Assembly: GCA_021323255.1 (NCBI GenBank) | Contig: JAJTCL010000113.1 | Span: 1-12,759 of the forward strand | Direction: 5' to 3' | Source: Propionibacteriaceae bacterium | GTDB taxonomy: Bacteria > Actinomycetota > Actinomycetes > Propionibacteriales > Propionibacteriaceae | DNA: 12,759 nucleotides | Shown: positions 1 to 6,847 of the stretch, piece by piece | Layout of the letters: every line of letters begins with the position of its first letter | How positions within the stretch are numbered: position 1 is the first letter of the stretch | Made by a program: the position numbers and the translations under genes | Notes under the pieces: model-generated | Seen by the model: only the letters and a program-made list of their open reading frames with translations | What the model was told of the DNA's origin: nothing | Databases searched by the model: none

Positions 1-673
1 TGCCGCCTGCGCGGGGTTTTGCTATGCCACGGCGATGGCTGATTCCTTCATTCGCACTGGCGCCTCGAAGTATGTGTTGATCATCGGCGTGGAGCGGCTC
101 ACCGACATGACCAACCGGTCCGACCGGTCCACGGTCTTCCTCTTCGCCGACGGAGCCGGAGCAGCGGTGATCGGACCGAGTGAGTTCCCAGGAATTGGCC
201 CTGTGGTCTGGGGCTCTGATGGTGATCAAGCTCCGCTGATTCAGCAAACCGAGCCCTGGGACGCGGCGCTGTCCTGGGACACCGAGTCGTATCGATCCAC
301 CGACGGCGGAGCCAGTTGGCCGACGCTGAAGATGGAAGGCAATCCAGTCTTCAAGTGGGCCTCCTACACGATGGCCAAGACCGCCGCTGAGGCACTCGAC
401 GCCGCCGGCGTACGTCCCGAGGACTTGGATGTCTTTGCACCGCACCAGGCCAACATGCGGATCACCGACGCAATGTTTCGTGCGCTCAAACTGCCAAGCC
501 GCGTCGTCGTCGCACGGGACATCGCCCGGCAGGGCAATACCTCCGCGGCATCGATTCCGCTGGCGATCGAGGCGTTGCTGGAGTCCGGCGAGGCCCGCAG
601 CGGGCAGACCTGCCTCATCATTGGCTTCGGCGCCGGCCTGGTCTACGCCGGTCAGGTGATCATCCTGCCCTGA
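1..673 (+). CDS. fabH: 3-oxoacyl-ACP synthase III (FabH), 5'-truncated by window edge
   Basis: FabH is the cytosolic condensing enzyme that starts FAS-II by joining an acyl-CoA primer to malonyl-ACP. The reading frame is open from position 2, and its first residues (AACAGFCYA) are the nucleophile motif, with the catalytic Cys at 8-10. The rest of the thiolase-fold triad is present: His at 443-445 in APHQANMRI and Asn at 536-538 in GNTSAAS. The C-terminus (GFGAGLVYAGQVIILP) is typical and complete. About 110 N-terminal residues are missing to the left. The ATG at 35 is internal and is not the start. The gene is followed by acpP in the same direction after 58 bp, the usual actinobacterial fabD-fabH-acpP-fabF order; fabD would be expected to the left, outside the window. 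Family assignment is secure; primer preference (straight or branched) cannot be read from this fragment. Confidence 0.96.
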   Translation, partial: AACAGFCYATAMADSFIRTGASKYVLIIGVERLTDMTNRSDRSTVFLFADGAGAAVIGPSEFPGIGPVVWGSDGDQAPLIQQTEPWDAALSWDTESYRSTDGGASWPTLKMEGNPVFKWASYTMAKTAAEALDAAGVRPEDLDVFAPHQANMRITDAMFRALKLPSRVVVARDIARQGNTSAASIPLAIEALLESGEARSGQTCLIIGFGAGLVYAGQVIILP

Positions 674-694
674 AATCTGGACCTGAAATCTGGA
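669..694 (+). repeat. Perfect 13-bp tandem duplication over the fabH stop codon
   Basis: CCTGAAATCTGGA occurs twice back to back (669-681 and 682-694) with no mismatch. The first copy contains the fabH stop codon (671-673), so the duplication lies at the very end of the gene and leaves the protein unchanged. It looks like a recent slippage duplication. No function is implied. Confidence 0.9.
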
Positions 695-716
695 TTTAGG
701 AACCATCCCAACCATA

Positions 717-723
717 GAAGGAG
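717..723 (+). promoter_or_regulatory. Ribosome binding site of acpP
   Basis: GAAGGAG lies 8 nt before the ATG at 732. A TTG at 729, directly before that ATG, is also in frame but would leave only 5 nt, so this site favours the ATG. Confidence 0.75.
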
Positions 724-731
724 CTCTGTTG

Positions 732-977
732 ATGCCCACCACCGAGGAAGTCCGCGCAGATCTGGCCGAGATCGTCAATGAGGTCGCCGGTGTCCCAGCC
801 GATGATGTCCAACTGGACAAGTCGTTCACCGATGATCTGGATGTGGACTCGCTATCGATGGTCGAGATCATCTATGCCGCCGAAGAGAAGTTCGGCGTCA
901 GCATCCCCGATGAAGAGGCCAAAAACCTCAAGACCGTGGGCGATGCCGTCGCCTACATCGAGCGCGCTGCCGCCTGA
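732..977 (+). CDS. acpP: Acyl carrier protein
   Basis: This 81-residue acidic protein carries acyl intermediates as thioesters on a phosphopantetheine arm during FAS-II synthesis. The attachment serine is Ser40 (849-851) in the motif DVDSLSMVEI. The order of helices and the end (VGDAVAYIERAAA) fit a standard ACP, and the length is normal. I start it at the ATG at 732 rather than the adjacent TTG at 729 because of the GAAGGAG spacing. It sits between fabH and fabF as expected. A 90-bp gap with a hairpin follows, which could let ACP be made in excess of the enzymes; that last point is inference. Confidence 0.97.
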   Translation: MPTTEEVRADLAEIVNEVAGVPADDVQLDKSFTDDLDVDSLSMVEIIYAAEEKFGVSIPDEEAKNLKTVGDAVAYIERAAA

Positions 978-993
978 TCACCGCCCGCTGATC

Positions 994-1026
994 ATGTCGG
1001 GGCAACCACCACGGGGGCCCCGACAT
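994..1026 (+). promoter_or_regulatory. 10-bp stem-loop in the acpP-fabF gap
   Basis: ATGTCGGGGC (994-1003) pairs perfectly with GCCCCGACAT (1017-1026) around a 13-nt loop. No T-run follows, so it is not a canonical intrinsic terminator. In RNA it would be a very stable GC stem 17 nt after the acpP stop codon. It could protect the acpP message from 3' decay or partly attenuate read-through into fabF. The dyad is seen directly; the role is inference. Confidence 0.6.
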
Positions 1027-1067
1027 CAGCCAAACAATCAAGACACACGCACCGCAGGAGTCACCGC

Positions 1068-2333
1068 ATGTCACGCATCCGCGTTGTCGTCACCGGCCTC
1101 GGAGCCACCACTCCGCTCGGAGGCGATGTCGCCAGCACCTGGGACGGCTTGTTGGCCGGCAAGTCAGGGGTACGCAAGATCGAGGCCGACTGGGCCACGG
1201 ATCTACCGGTGCAGATCGCGGCCCAAGCAGCTGTCGATCCGGCTGAGATCTTGGAACGCGTCGAGGCCCGTCGGCTCGACCGCTCCGCGCAACTAGCGGT
1301 GGTCGCCGCATTGGAGGCCTGGCAGGACGCCGGGTACGGGCTGCGAGAGGAGAACCCGGTAGACCGGGAGCGGCTCGGAGTCGCCATCGCCACAGGTATT
1401 GGCGGGATGGTCACGCTGCTGTCCAACTGGGACATCCAGAAAGAAAAAGGCGCTCGTCGCGTTAGCCCATTGGCCATCCCGATGCTGATGGCCAACGCCT
1501 CGGCAGCCAACGTCAGCCTCCGGCTCGGAGCCCGAGCCGGCGTACACACCCCCGTTTCGGCCTGCGCGTCAAGCAATGAGTCGATCTCCCTCGGCCTGGA
1601 CATGCTGCGGCTGGGTCGCGCCGATGTTGCCGTCGTGGGAGGCACCGAGGGCGTCATCCACCCGTTGCCGATCGCCAGCTTCGCCCAGATGCAGGCCATG
1701 AGCCGGCGCAACGACGAGCCCGAGCGCGCCTCGCGCCCATGGGACGTCGACCGGGACGGCTTCGTGCTCGCTGAGGGCGCAGCCATACTGGTCATTGAGA
1801 CTTTGGAGCACGCCCGGGCGCGTGGTGCTCGTATCTACGGCGAACTCGCCGGAGCCGGCATCACCGCCGATGCGCACGACATGGTCCAGCCCGACCCGAC
1901 TGGCGCAAGTCAGGCTCTGGCCATGACCAAGGCACTCCGTGAGTCCGAACTTGCTCCCGGCGACATCGTGCACGTCAACGCGCACGCCACCTCCACCCCA
2001 CAAGGCGATGTCACTGAGGCTGGGTCAATTCGGCAATCACTGGGTGAACACACCGAGGCGATCGTCACCGCGACCAAATCCATGACTGGGCACCTGCTGG
2101 GCGGTGCCGGAGCGCTGGAGTCACTCTCCACCCTGCTCGCCCTCTATCACCGCACGGTGCCGCCCACCATCAACCTGGACAACCCAGAACCTGATCTTGG
2201 TATCGACATCGCCAGCAAGGTGCGCGATCTGCCGAGCGGTGACCTGGCGGGGATCAACAACTCGTTTGGCTTCGGCGGCCACAACGTCGCCGTGGCCTTC
2301 ACCAATGCCTACGCCACAGGAGGCTCGACATGA
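1068..2333 (+). CDS. fabF: 3-oxoacyl-ACP synthase II (FabF/KasA-like)
   Basis: This 421-residue elongating condensing enzyme extends acyl-ACP with malonyl-ACP in the cytosol. The Cys-His-His active site is visible: Cys166 (1563-1565) in PVSACASSNES, His306 in NAHATSTPQGD and His342 in KSMTGHLLGGAG, with the supporting Lys337. The closing FGFGGHNVAVAF glycine loop is intact. The wording around the nucleophile (SACASS) is closer to mycobacterial KasA than to E. coli FabF, from memory. The start has GCAGGAG 7 nt upstream. The stop overlaps the start of the next gene (ATGA, 2330-2333), indicating translational coupling with the carboxyltransferase. Length is normal and nothing is broken. Confidence 0.97.
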   Translation: MSRIRVVVTGLGATTPLGGDVASTWDGLLAGKSGVRKIEADWATDLPVQIAAQAAVDPAEILERVEARRLDRSAQLAVVAALEAWQDAGYGLREENPVDRERLGVAIATGIGGMVTLLSNWDIQKEKGARRVSPLAIPMLMANASAANVSLRLGARAGVHTPVSACASSNESISLGLDMLRLGRADVAVVGGTEGVIHPLPIASFAQMQAMSRRNDEPERASRPWDVDRDGFVLAEGAAILVIETLEHARARGARIYGELAGAGITADAHDMVQPDPTGASQALAMTKALRESELAPGDIVHVNAHATSTPQGDVTEAGSIRQSLGEHTEAIVTATKSMTGHLLGGAGALESLSTLLALYHRTVPPTINLDNPEPDLGIDIASKVRDLPSGDLAGINNSFGFGGHNVAVAFTNAYATGGST

Positions 2334-3811
2334 CGATGACAACTGAGCGGGGCCCTGCTCCGAGCACGGCACCCGCCGCGCAGGCCACCGGCGCCCCGCC
2401 CGCTGCACCAACAAAGGTCAAGCTTCCCCGCGAGCTGGATCCGCGTAATCCGAAACTCCGGCTGCAGGCCCTGTTGGATGCCGATTCGGTCGAGTTGATC
2501 ACTCCGGATGATGACTCTGGAATGCTCGCTGCCATCGGCACCATCAATGGTTGCCGAATCGTTGCCTTCTGCTCGGATGCCACCGTGATGGGTGGCGCGA
2601 TGGGCATGGACGGCTGCGATGTTGTGGTACGGGCGTACGAGCGCGCGATGCACGACCGGGTGCCAATTCTGGGGATCTGGCACTCCGGCGGCGCCCGCCT
2701 GGCTGAGGGGGTGCTGTCCCTGCACGGAGTCGGTCGGATCTTCCATGCGATGACCCAGGCGTCCGGCAAGATCCCACAGATCTCCATCGTGCTCGGCTTC
2801 GCGGCCGGCGGCGCAGCGTACGGACCGGCGCTGACCGACGTGGTGATCTTGGCCCCGGAGGGCCGCATCTTCGTCACCGGTCCCGATGTCGTGCGTTCGG
2901 TCACCGGTGAGGATGTCGACATGTTGCGGCTCGGCGGACCCGACACGCACGGGCGCCGATCAGGTGTGGTGCACGTCGTCGCTGACGACGAGTCGGATGC
3001 CATCGAGCAGGGCCGGGCACTGGCCACCCTGCTTGCCAGTCAGGGTCTGACTGCGAGAGAGGTCGCCGATGTTGATCTTGCCGCACTGCTGCCCGAGTCG
3101 CCCAAGCGAGCCTACGATGTGCATCCCTTGATCAACGGCCTGTTGGATAACGGCTCGACGGTAGAACTGCACGCCCGGTGGGCTCCCAACGTCACCATTG
3201 CGCTCGGGCGGCTCGGCGGGCGGACGGTCGGCGTTATCGCGAACAACCCGCTACGGCTGGGAGGCTGCCTGGACTCACTCAGCGCGGAGAAAGCAGCCCG
3301 GTTCGTCCGCATGTGCGACACCTTCGGCGTACCGCTGGTCGTGGTCGTGGATGTACCCGGTTACCTGCCAGGTGTCGGGCAGGAGTGGGACGGGGTGGTT
3401 CGTCGCGGCGCCAAGTTGCTGCACGCCTTCGGCGAAGCTGTGGTGCCGCGGGTGACGCTGGTGACCCGCAAGGCGTACGGCGGGGCGTACATCGCGATGA
3501 ATGCACGGTCGCTCGGTGCCACTCGAGTCTTCGCCTGGCCGGGAGCTGAGGTGGCTGTGATGGGCCCGATCGCAGCGGTTCGGATTCTGCACCGGCGCAA
3601 GCTGGCTGAAGTCCCCGACGACGTACGTCCCCAGCTCGAGACCGAGCTCGCCGCAGAGCACGAGCGCATCGCCGGAGGCGTGGAGAAGGCGGTTGAAATC
3701 GGGGTTGTGGACGAAATCGTCGCGCCCGATGCAACTCGCTCTGCCCTGGCTGCTGCGATCCGAGTCGCCGACACCGGCGAACGCGGTGCGCACACAAACA
3801 TCCCCCTGTAG
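2330..3811 (+). CDS. accD6: Acyl-CoA carboxylase beta (carboxyltransferase) subunit, AccD6-like
   Basis: This 493-residue subunit transfers CO2 from carboxybiotin to acetyl-CoA or propionyl-CoA, giving malonyl-CoA or methylmalonyl-CoA. It has two crotonase-like lobes: the N-lobe with HSGGARLAEG (118-127) and GFAAGGAAYGPALTD (156-170), the C-lobe with DVPGYLPGVGQEW and RKAYGGAYIAM (Gly384-Gly385, Ile388). There is no zinc finger, so it is the actinobacterial acyl-CoA carboxylase type and not E. coli AccD. The first 35 residues are Ala/Pro-rich and probably disordered. ACAGGAGG lies 6 nt before the ATG at 2330, which overlaps the fabF stop. Its place directly after fabF parallels mycobacterial kasA/kasB-accD6, implying it feeds malonyl-CoA to this operon. 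The biotin carboxylase alpha subunit is not in the window. Ile388 occupies the site where, as I recall, Asp favours propionyl-CoA and Ile acetyl-CoA in Streptomyces enzymes. Confidence 0.93.
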   Translation: MTMTTERGPAPSTAPAAQATGAPPAAPTKVKLPRELDPRNPKLRLQALLDADSVELITPDDDSGMLAAIGTINGCRIVAFCSDATVMGGAMGMDGCDVVVRAYERAMHDRVPILGIWHSGGARLAEGVLSLHGVGRIFHAMTQASGKIPQISIVLGFAAGGAAYGPALTDVVILAPEGRIFVTGPDVVRSVTGEDVDMLRLGGPDTHGRRSGVVHVVADDESDAIEQGRALATLLASQGLTAREVADVDLAALLPESPKRAYDVHPLINGLLDNGSTVELHARWAPNVTIALGRLGGRTVGVIANNPLRLGGCLDSLSAEKAARFVRMCDTFGVPLVVVVDVPGYLPGVGQEWDGVVRRGAKLLHAFGEAVVPRVTLVTRKAYGGAYIAMNARSLGATRVFAWPGAEVAVMGPIAAVRILHRRKLAEVPDDVRPQLETELAAEHERIAGGVEKAVEIGVVDEIVAPDATRSALAAAIRVADTGERGAHTNIPL

Positions 3812-3823
3812 TAACTTCTTCAC

Positions 3824-3887
3824 CCACGCCGACTTGTCAGAACCCAGTTGAGCTGTAGGTCAACTGGGTTCTGACAGGTCGGCGTGG
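3824..3887. terminator. 28-bp hairpin between convergent accD6 and DUF3145 genes
   Basis: Arms 3824-3851 and 3860-3887 are inverted repeats of 28 bp with a single G-U type mismatch, around an 8-nt loop. The stem starts 12 nt after the accD6 stop and ends 11 nt before the stop of the opposite-strand gene, the position expected of a shared bidirectional terminator. No T-tract follows on either strand, which is common for terminators in GC-rich actinobacteria. Confidence 0.75.
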
Positions 3888-3898
3888 TGGTGAGGGAA

Positions 3899-4396
3899 TT
3901 AGACGACGTTGTGGAGCCAGCGGACCGCTGCGCCGTCACCGGCGTAGCGGAACGGCTCGAGCTCTTCGTCCCAGGCGCTGCCCAGCAGATCGTGCAGAGC
4001 CTTGGTGATGTCCTTGCCTCCGAGCGCGGCCAGCGCTATCGCATGCTTGATCCGATCTTCGGGAATCATGATGTCGCCATGGATACCGGTGATCGCGTGG
4101 AACATGCCTAGCGCAGGGGTGTAGGAGTAACGCTCAGCCTCCGTGCCGGAAGTTGCCTCCTCGGTGACCTCGAAGCGAACCCGCTGCCAACCCTTGAGGG
4201 CACTCGCCAGTCGCGCTGCTGTGCCACAAGGGCCAGCCCAGGAGTATTCGGTGCGATAGCAGGCGCGCTCGATCGGCTGAACGATCCAATCCACGCGTAC
4301 GGGCATACCAAAGACGCCGCCGACCGCCCACTCGATATGCGGGCACAGTGCTGACGGCGCGGAGTGGATGAACAAAACTCCACGGGTCGTGCTCAT
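3899..4396 (-). CDS. DUF3145 family protein, function unknown
   Basis: A 165-residue protein that I recognise as the actinobacterial DUF3145 family. It begins MSTTRGVLFIHSAPSALCPH and ends with the conserved ELEPFRYAGDGAAVRW segment; length equals the family norm. Other visible conserved pieces are EWAVGG, SWAGPCGTA, FHAITGIHGDI and IPEDR. There is no signal peptide, membrane segment or obvious catalytic motif. From memory, this family is commonly found next to FAS-II genes in actinobacteria, here convergent with the accD6 end of the cluster. A longer frame reaches back to 4567, but the ATG at 4396 is chosen because it has a strong ribosome binding site (minus-strand GGAGG, 8 nt) and because family homology begins there. 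A role in lipid metabolism is only suggested by position. Confidence 0.9.
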   Translation of the reverse strand: MSTTRGVLFIHSAPSALCPHIEWAVGGVFGMPVRVDWIVQPIERACYRTEYSWAGPCGTAARLASALKGWQRVRFEVTEEATSGTEAERYSYTPALGMFHAITGIHGDIMIPEDRIKHAIALAALGGKDITKALHDLLGSAWDEELEPFRYAGDGAAVRWLHNVV

Positions 4397-4404
4397 GACC
4401 AGAT

Positions 4405-4409
4405 CCTCC
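4405..4409 (-). promoter_or_regulatory. Ribosome binding site deciding the DUF3145 start
   Basis: The minus strand reads GGAGG here, 8 nt upstream of the ATG at 4396. It excludes the longer in-frame start at 4567, and also excludes a start for the right-hand peptidase inside this gene. Confidence 0.75.
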
Positions 4410-4547
4410 AAGTGCGAGACCAAAGACAACCTGAGGGCTGCCTTCCCCAACAGCCTCAAGCTGGCCACGCGGTCGGACCTGGTGCTCCTTATCTTGCACC
4501 ATCGGCCCCAGCTGTACCAAGAGATAGCAGCCGACTCGCGCCCCCTT

Positions 4548-4652
4548 TTGTTTCGCCGCTCGCGCATCGCGCTTGGAATCCGCCGCCGTCGTCGTCACTC
4601 GCAGAGGAAGAACGCCTCCGCTCGCTCCTTCTCCGTGCGGCGGCGCGCGATT
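4548..4652 (-). repeat. Degenerate inverted copy of a dispersed ~115-bp repeat
   Basis: Read on the minus strand, this stretch aligns along most of its length with the tandem repeats at 6610-6843. Shared blocks on the + strand here are ATCGCGCTTG (4566-4575), a CGTCGTC core, CTCGCTC, and GGCGGCGCGCGA ending at 4650. The left part, before 4566, is shorter than in the tandem copies. It lies in the 295-bp gap between the divergent DUF3145 gene (start 4396) and the S9 peptidase (start 4692). The remainder of that gap (4397-4547 and 4653-4691) shows no gene and no promoter I could defend. The alignment was done by eye; exact ends are approximate. Confidence 0.65.
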
Positions 4653-4691
4653 CGCCGACGCTCGCGGCAAGGCAACTCATACATTGGGCCC

Positions 4692-6623
4692 GTGACGGTT
4701 TCGCCATTCGGCTCATGGGTCTCTCCGGTTTCAGTTGACCAGCTGATTGGTCCAGCACGACTCTCCGCGGTGCAGATCGATGGCCGGCACATCTACTGGC
4801 TGGAGGTCCGGGCTGACCAGGGAGGCAGGGCCAGCCTGTGGCGCCGGCGCATTGCCGGCGGCGAGCCGGTAGAGGTCACCCCGGCACCGGCCTACGTACG
4901 CACCAGAGTGCACGAGTATGGCGGCGGCGAATATCACGCCGCAGGCGGCACGGTGGTCTATTCGGAGTACAGCGACGGGCGTTTGTACGTGGTCCACAAC
5001 GATGGCAAGCCGCGCCCGATCACCGCTGAGGGTCGGTTCCGATTCGGTGACATTCGGGTCCATCCTGAGCGCGGACTCGTGCTCGCGGTACGCGAGGACC
5101 ATTCCAGCGGTGCCGAACCAGTCAACAGCATCGTTGCTCTTGATCTTGACGGTTCGAACGCTTACGGCGGTGCGGTGCTGTGTGCCGGTGCCGATTTCTA
5201 CTCCACACCTGAGCTTTCGGCGAGCGGCCGACTGGCCTGGACTCAGTGGAACCATCCGAACATGCCGTGGGATTCCACCACGATCATGATTGGCTCCTTG
5301 AGCGGCAGGACGGTCGTGGGCAGTCAATCCGTCGCGGGCGGCCCCAGCGAGTCAGCCGTGCAGCCCCGCTGGGTGGGTGAGAAGCTGATCTTCATTTCCG
5401 ACCGTACCAACTGGTGGAACCTCTACCTGTGGAGCGAAGGCGACGTGCGGCCGCTCTGTGTAACGGAGGCGGAGTTCTGCGCGCCACAATGGACACTTGG
5501 CCAGCGGCCGTACGCGATCATCGATGATGATCATCTGCTGTGCAGCATCAATCGCAGCGGCGAGCAAAGCATCGCCATGCTGCGGGTCTCCGACGGTTTG
5601 CTTCATTCGGTGACCAGTTCCGGTACGGCCGCCACGTCGCTCGACGTCGGCGGGCGCAGCGCCGCTGCGGTTCTCAGCTACCCGGACCGGCTGCCGGCGG
5701 TGGCGCTGCTTGACCTCGATCAGGGCAGCTGGACGACCATCAGATGCTCCGCTCCGATGATCATCGATGCTGCCTCGGTGTCCCATGCACGACAAGTGAG
5801 TTGGACCGCTGAGCAGGGGACGGTCCATGGCTACTTCTACCCACCCACCAACGCGCGATGCACTCCACCGAACGACAGCCTGCCACCCATGATCACGCTG
5901 TCCCACGGTGGTCCCACCGGTTCCGCTGCGCCCGACTTCAAGATGGCGTACCAGTTCTGGACCTCCCGCGGCATTGCGGTTCTCGATGTCAATTACGGCG
6001 GCAGCGCGGGCTTCGGCCGCGCGTATCGAGACCGACTGAAGGGCTGCTGGGGTGTCGTTGACGTGCAGGATTGCATTGCGGGTGCGGTAGCGATGGGTAG
6101 GCAGCGGCTCGCCGACCCCGCCCGGTTGGCGATCATGGGCGGCAGCGCTGGCGGATTCACGACTCTGGGCGCACTCACGACCACAGACGTCTTCGCTGCG
6201 GGCATCTGCCAGTACGGCATCGCCGATCTCGAGAATCTGGCGACCGACACACACAAGTTCGAGGCGCACTATCTCGACAGTCTGGTAGGCCCGTATCCCC
6301 AAGACCGCGCACTCTACGTCGAGCGCTCGCCGATCCACCACCTCGATCAACTTTCGGCACCGATCTTGTTGCTGCAGGGAACCGATGACAAAGTGGTGCC
6401 GCCGAGACAGACCGAGATGTTGGCCGAGGCAGCGCGCCAGAAACATCTGCCCGTCGCCATGATCATGTTTGAAGGCGAAGGCCACGGCTTCCGCAGGGCC
6501 AGCACGATCAAGGCGGCAATGGAGGCGCAGCTGTACTTTCTCGGCCGGATCCTCGGCTTCGAACCTGCGGATCGGGTACCTCCGATTCCCATCCATAATC
6601 TGGCTCAGATCGCGCGCCGCTGA
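4692..6623 (+). CDS. S9-family serine peptidase (prolyl oligopeptidase / acylaminoacyl-peptidase-like)
   Basis: A 643-residue soluble peptidase expected to cleave short peptides. Residues about 20-390 form a beta-propeller-like region with repeated strands (for example DRTNWWNLYLW); the alpha/beta hydrolase domain starts near residue 400 (MITLSHGGP). The catalytic triad is complete: Ser485 in MGGSAGGF, Asp566 in GTDDKVVPP and His598 in EGEGHGF. Neither a signal peptide nor a membrane segment is seen, so it is probably cytosolic. The GTG at 4692 is chosen because the protein then opens MTVSPFGSWVSP, the usual start of this subfamily; a longer frame to 4368 would run through the DUF3145 gene and a repeat. 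Its ribosome binding site is weak. The gene stands alone between copies of the dispersed repeat, and its stop codon lies inside the first downstream copy. Substrate cannot be predicted. Confidence 0.9.
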   Translation: MTVSPFGSWVSPVSVDQLIGPARLSAVQIDGRHIYWLEVRADQGGRASLWRRRIAGGEPVEVTPAPAYVRTRVHEYGGGEYHAAGGTVVYSEYSDGRLYVVHNDGKPRPITAEGRFRFGDIRVHPERGLVLAVREDHSSGAEPVNSIVALDLDGSNAYGGAVLCAGADFYSTPELSASGRLAWTQWNHPNMPWDSTTIMIGSLSGRTVVGSQSVAGGPSESAVQPRWVGEKLIFISDRTNWWNLYLWSEGDVRPLCVTEAEFCAPQWTLGQRPYAIIDDDHLLCSINRSGEQSIAMLRVSDGLLHSVTSSGTAATSLDVGGRSAAAVLSYPDRLPAVALLDLDQGSWTTIRCSAPMIIDAASVSHARQVSWTAEQGTVHGYFYPPTNARCTPPNDSLPPMITLSHGGPTGSAAPDFKMAYQFWTSRGIAVLDVNYGGSAGFGRAYRDRLKGCWGVVDVQDCIAGAVAMGRQRLADPARLAIMGGSAGGFTTLGALTTTDVFAAGICQYGIADLENLATDTHKFEAHYLDSLVGPYPQDRALYVERSPIHHLDQLSAPILLLQGTDDKVVPPRQTEMLAEAARQKHLPVAMIMFEGEGHGFRRASTIKAAMEAQLYFLGRILGFEPADRVPPIPIHNLAQIARR

Positions 6624-6726
6624 TCGGAGGACGAGCGAGGAGACATGCTTTCCGTCTCCGAGCGAGGACGACGTCAGCGGGTCACAAGCGCGATCTGCGC
6701 GACGCGGAGCGTCGCAGAAACTACGC
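6610..6726 (+). repeat. Dispersed repeat, tandem copy 1 (117-bp unit)
   Basis: This unit is followed immediately by a second copy at a constant offset of 117 bp. The two differ at about 5 positions. It begins with TCGCGCGCCGCTGATCGG, so it contains the last codons and the TGA (6621-6623) of the S9 peptidase. Inside it are a direct repeat CGAGCGAGGA (6632-6641 and 6659-6668), a GGAGAC/GTCTCC dyad (6639-6644, 6654-6659) and a GCGACGC/GCGTCGC dyad with a 3-nt loop (6699-6715). No protein is likely to be encoded. Confidence 0.9.
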
Positions 6727-6843
6727 TCGCGCGCCGCTGATCGGAGGACGAGCGAGGAGACACGCTTTCCGTCTTTGAGCGAGGACGACGTCAGCGGGTC
6801 ACAAGCGCGATCTGCGCGACGCGGAGCGTCGCAGACATTACGG
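6727..6843 (+). repeat. Dispersed repeat, tandem copy 2 (117-bp unit)
   Basis: This is the second copy. It repeats the TCGCGCGCCGCTGATCGG opening, including an out-of-gene copy of the peptidase stop codon, and the GCGACGC/GCGTCGC hairpin at 6816-6832. The GGAGAC dyad is weakened here (partner GTCTTT), but G-U pairs would keep it in RNA. It ends 4 bp before the stop codon of the convergent minus-strand gene. Paired hairpins in a convergent gap could stop transcription from both sides; that is inference. Confidence 0.9.
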
Positions 6844-6847
6844 CTGA

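Noticed and set aside
4368..4691. Upstream extension of the S9 peptidase frame to an ATG at 4368
   Set aside because: It would overlap the start of DUF3145 and be translated through the inverted repeat; the residues are Arg-rich and unlike the family, whose start matches GTG 4692.
6610..6843. CRISPR-like array
   Set aside because: There are only two units of 117 bp directly abutting, without unique spacers, and no cas genes nearby.
4548..6843. Composite transposon carrying the S9 peptidase
   Set aside because: No transposase, terminal inverted repeat ends or target-site duplication is visible; the repeat copies are diverged to different degrees.
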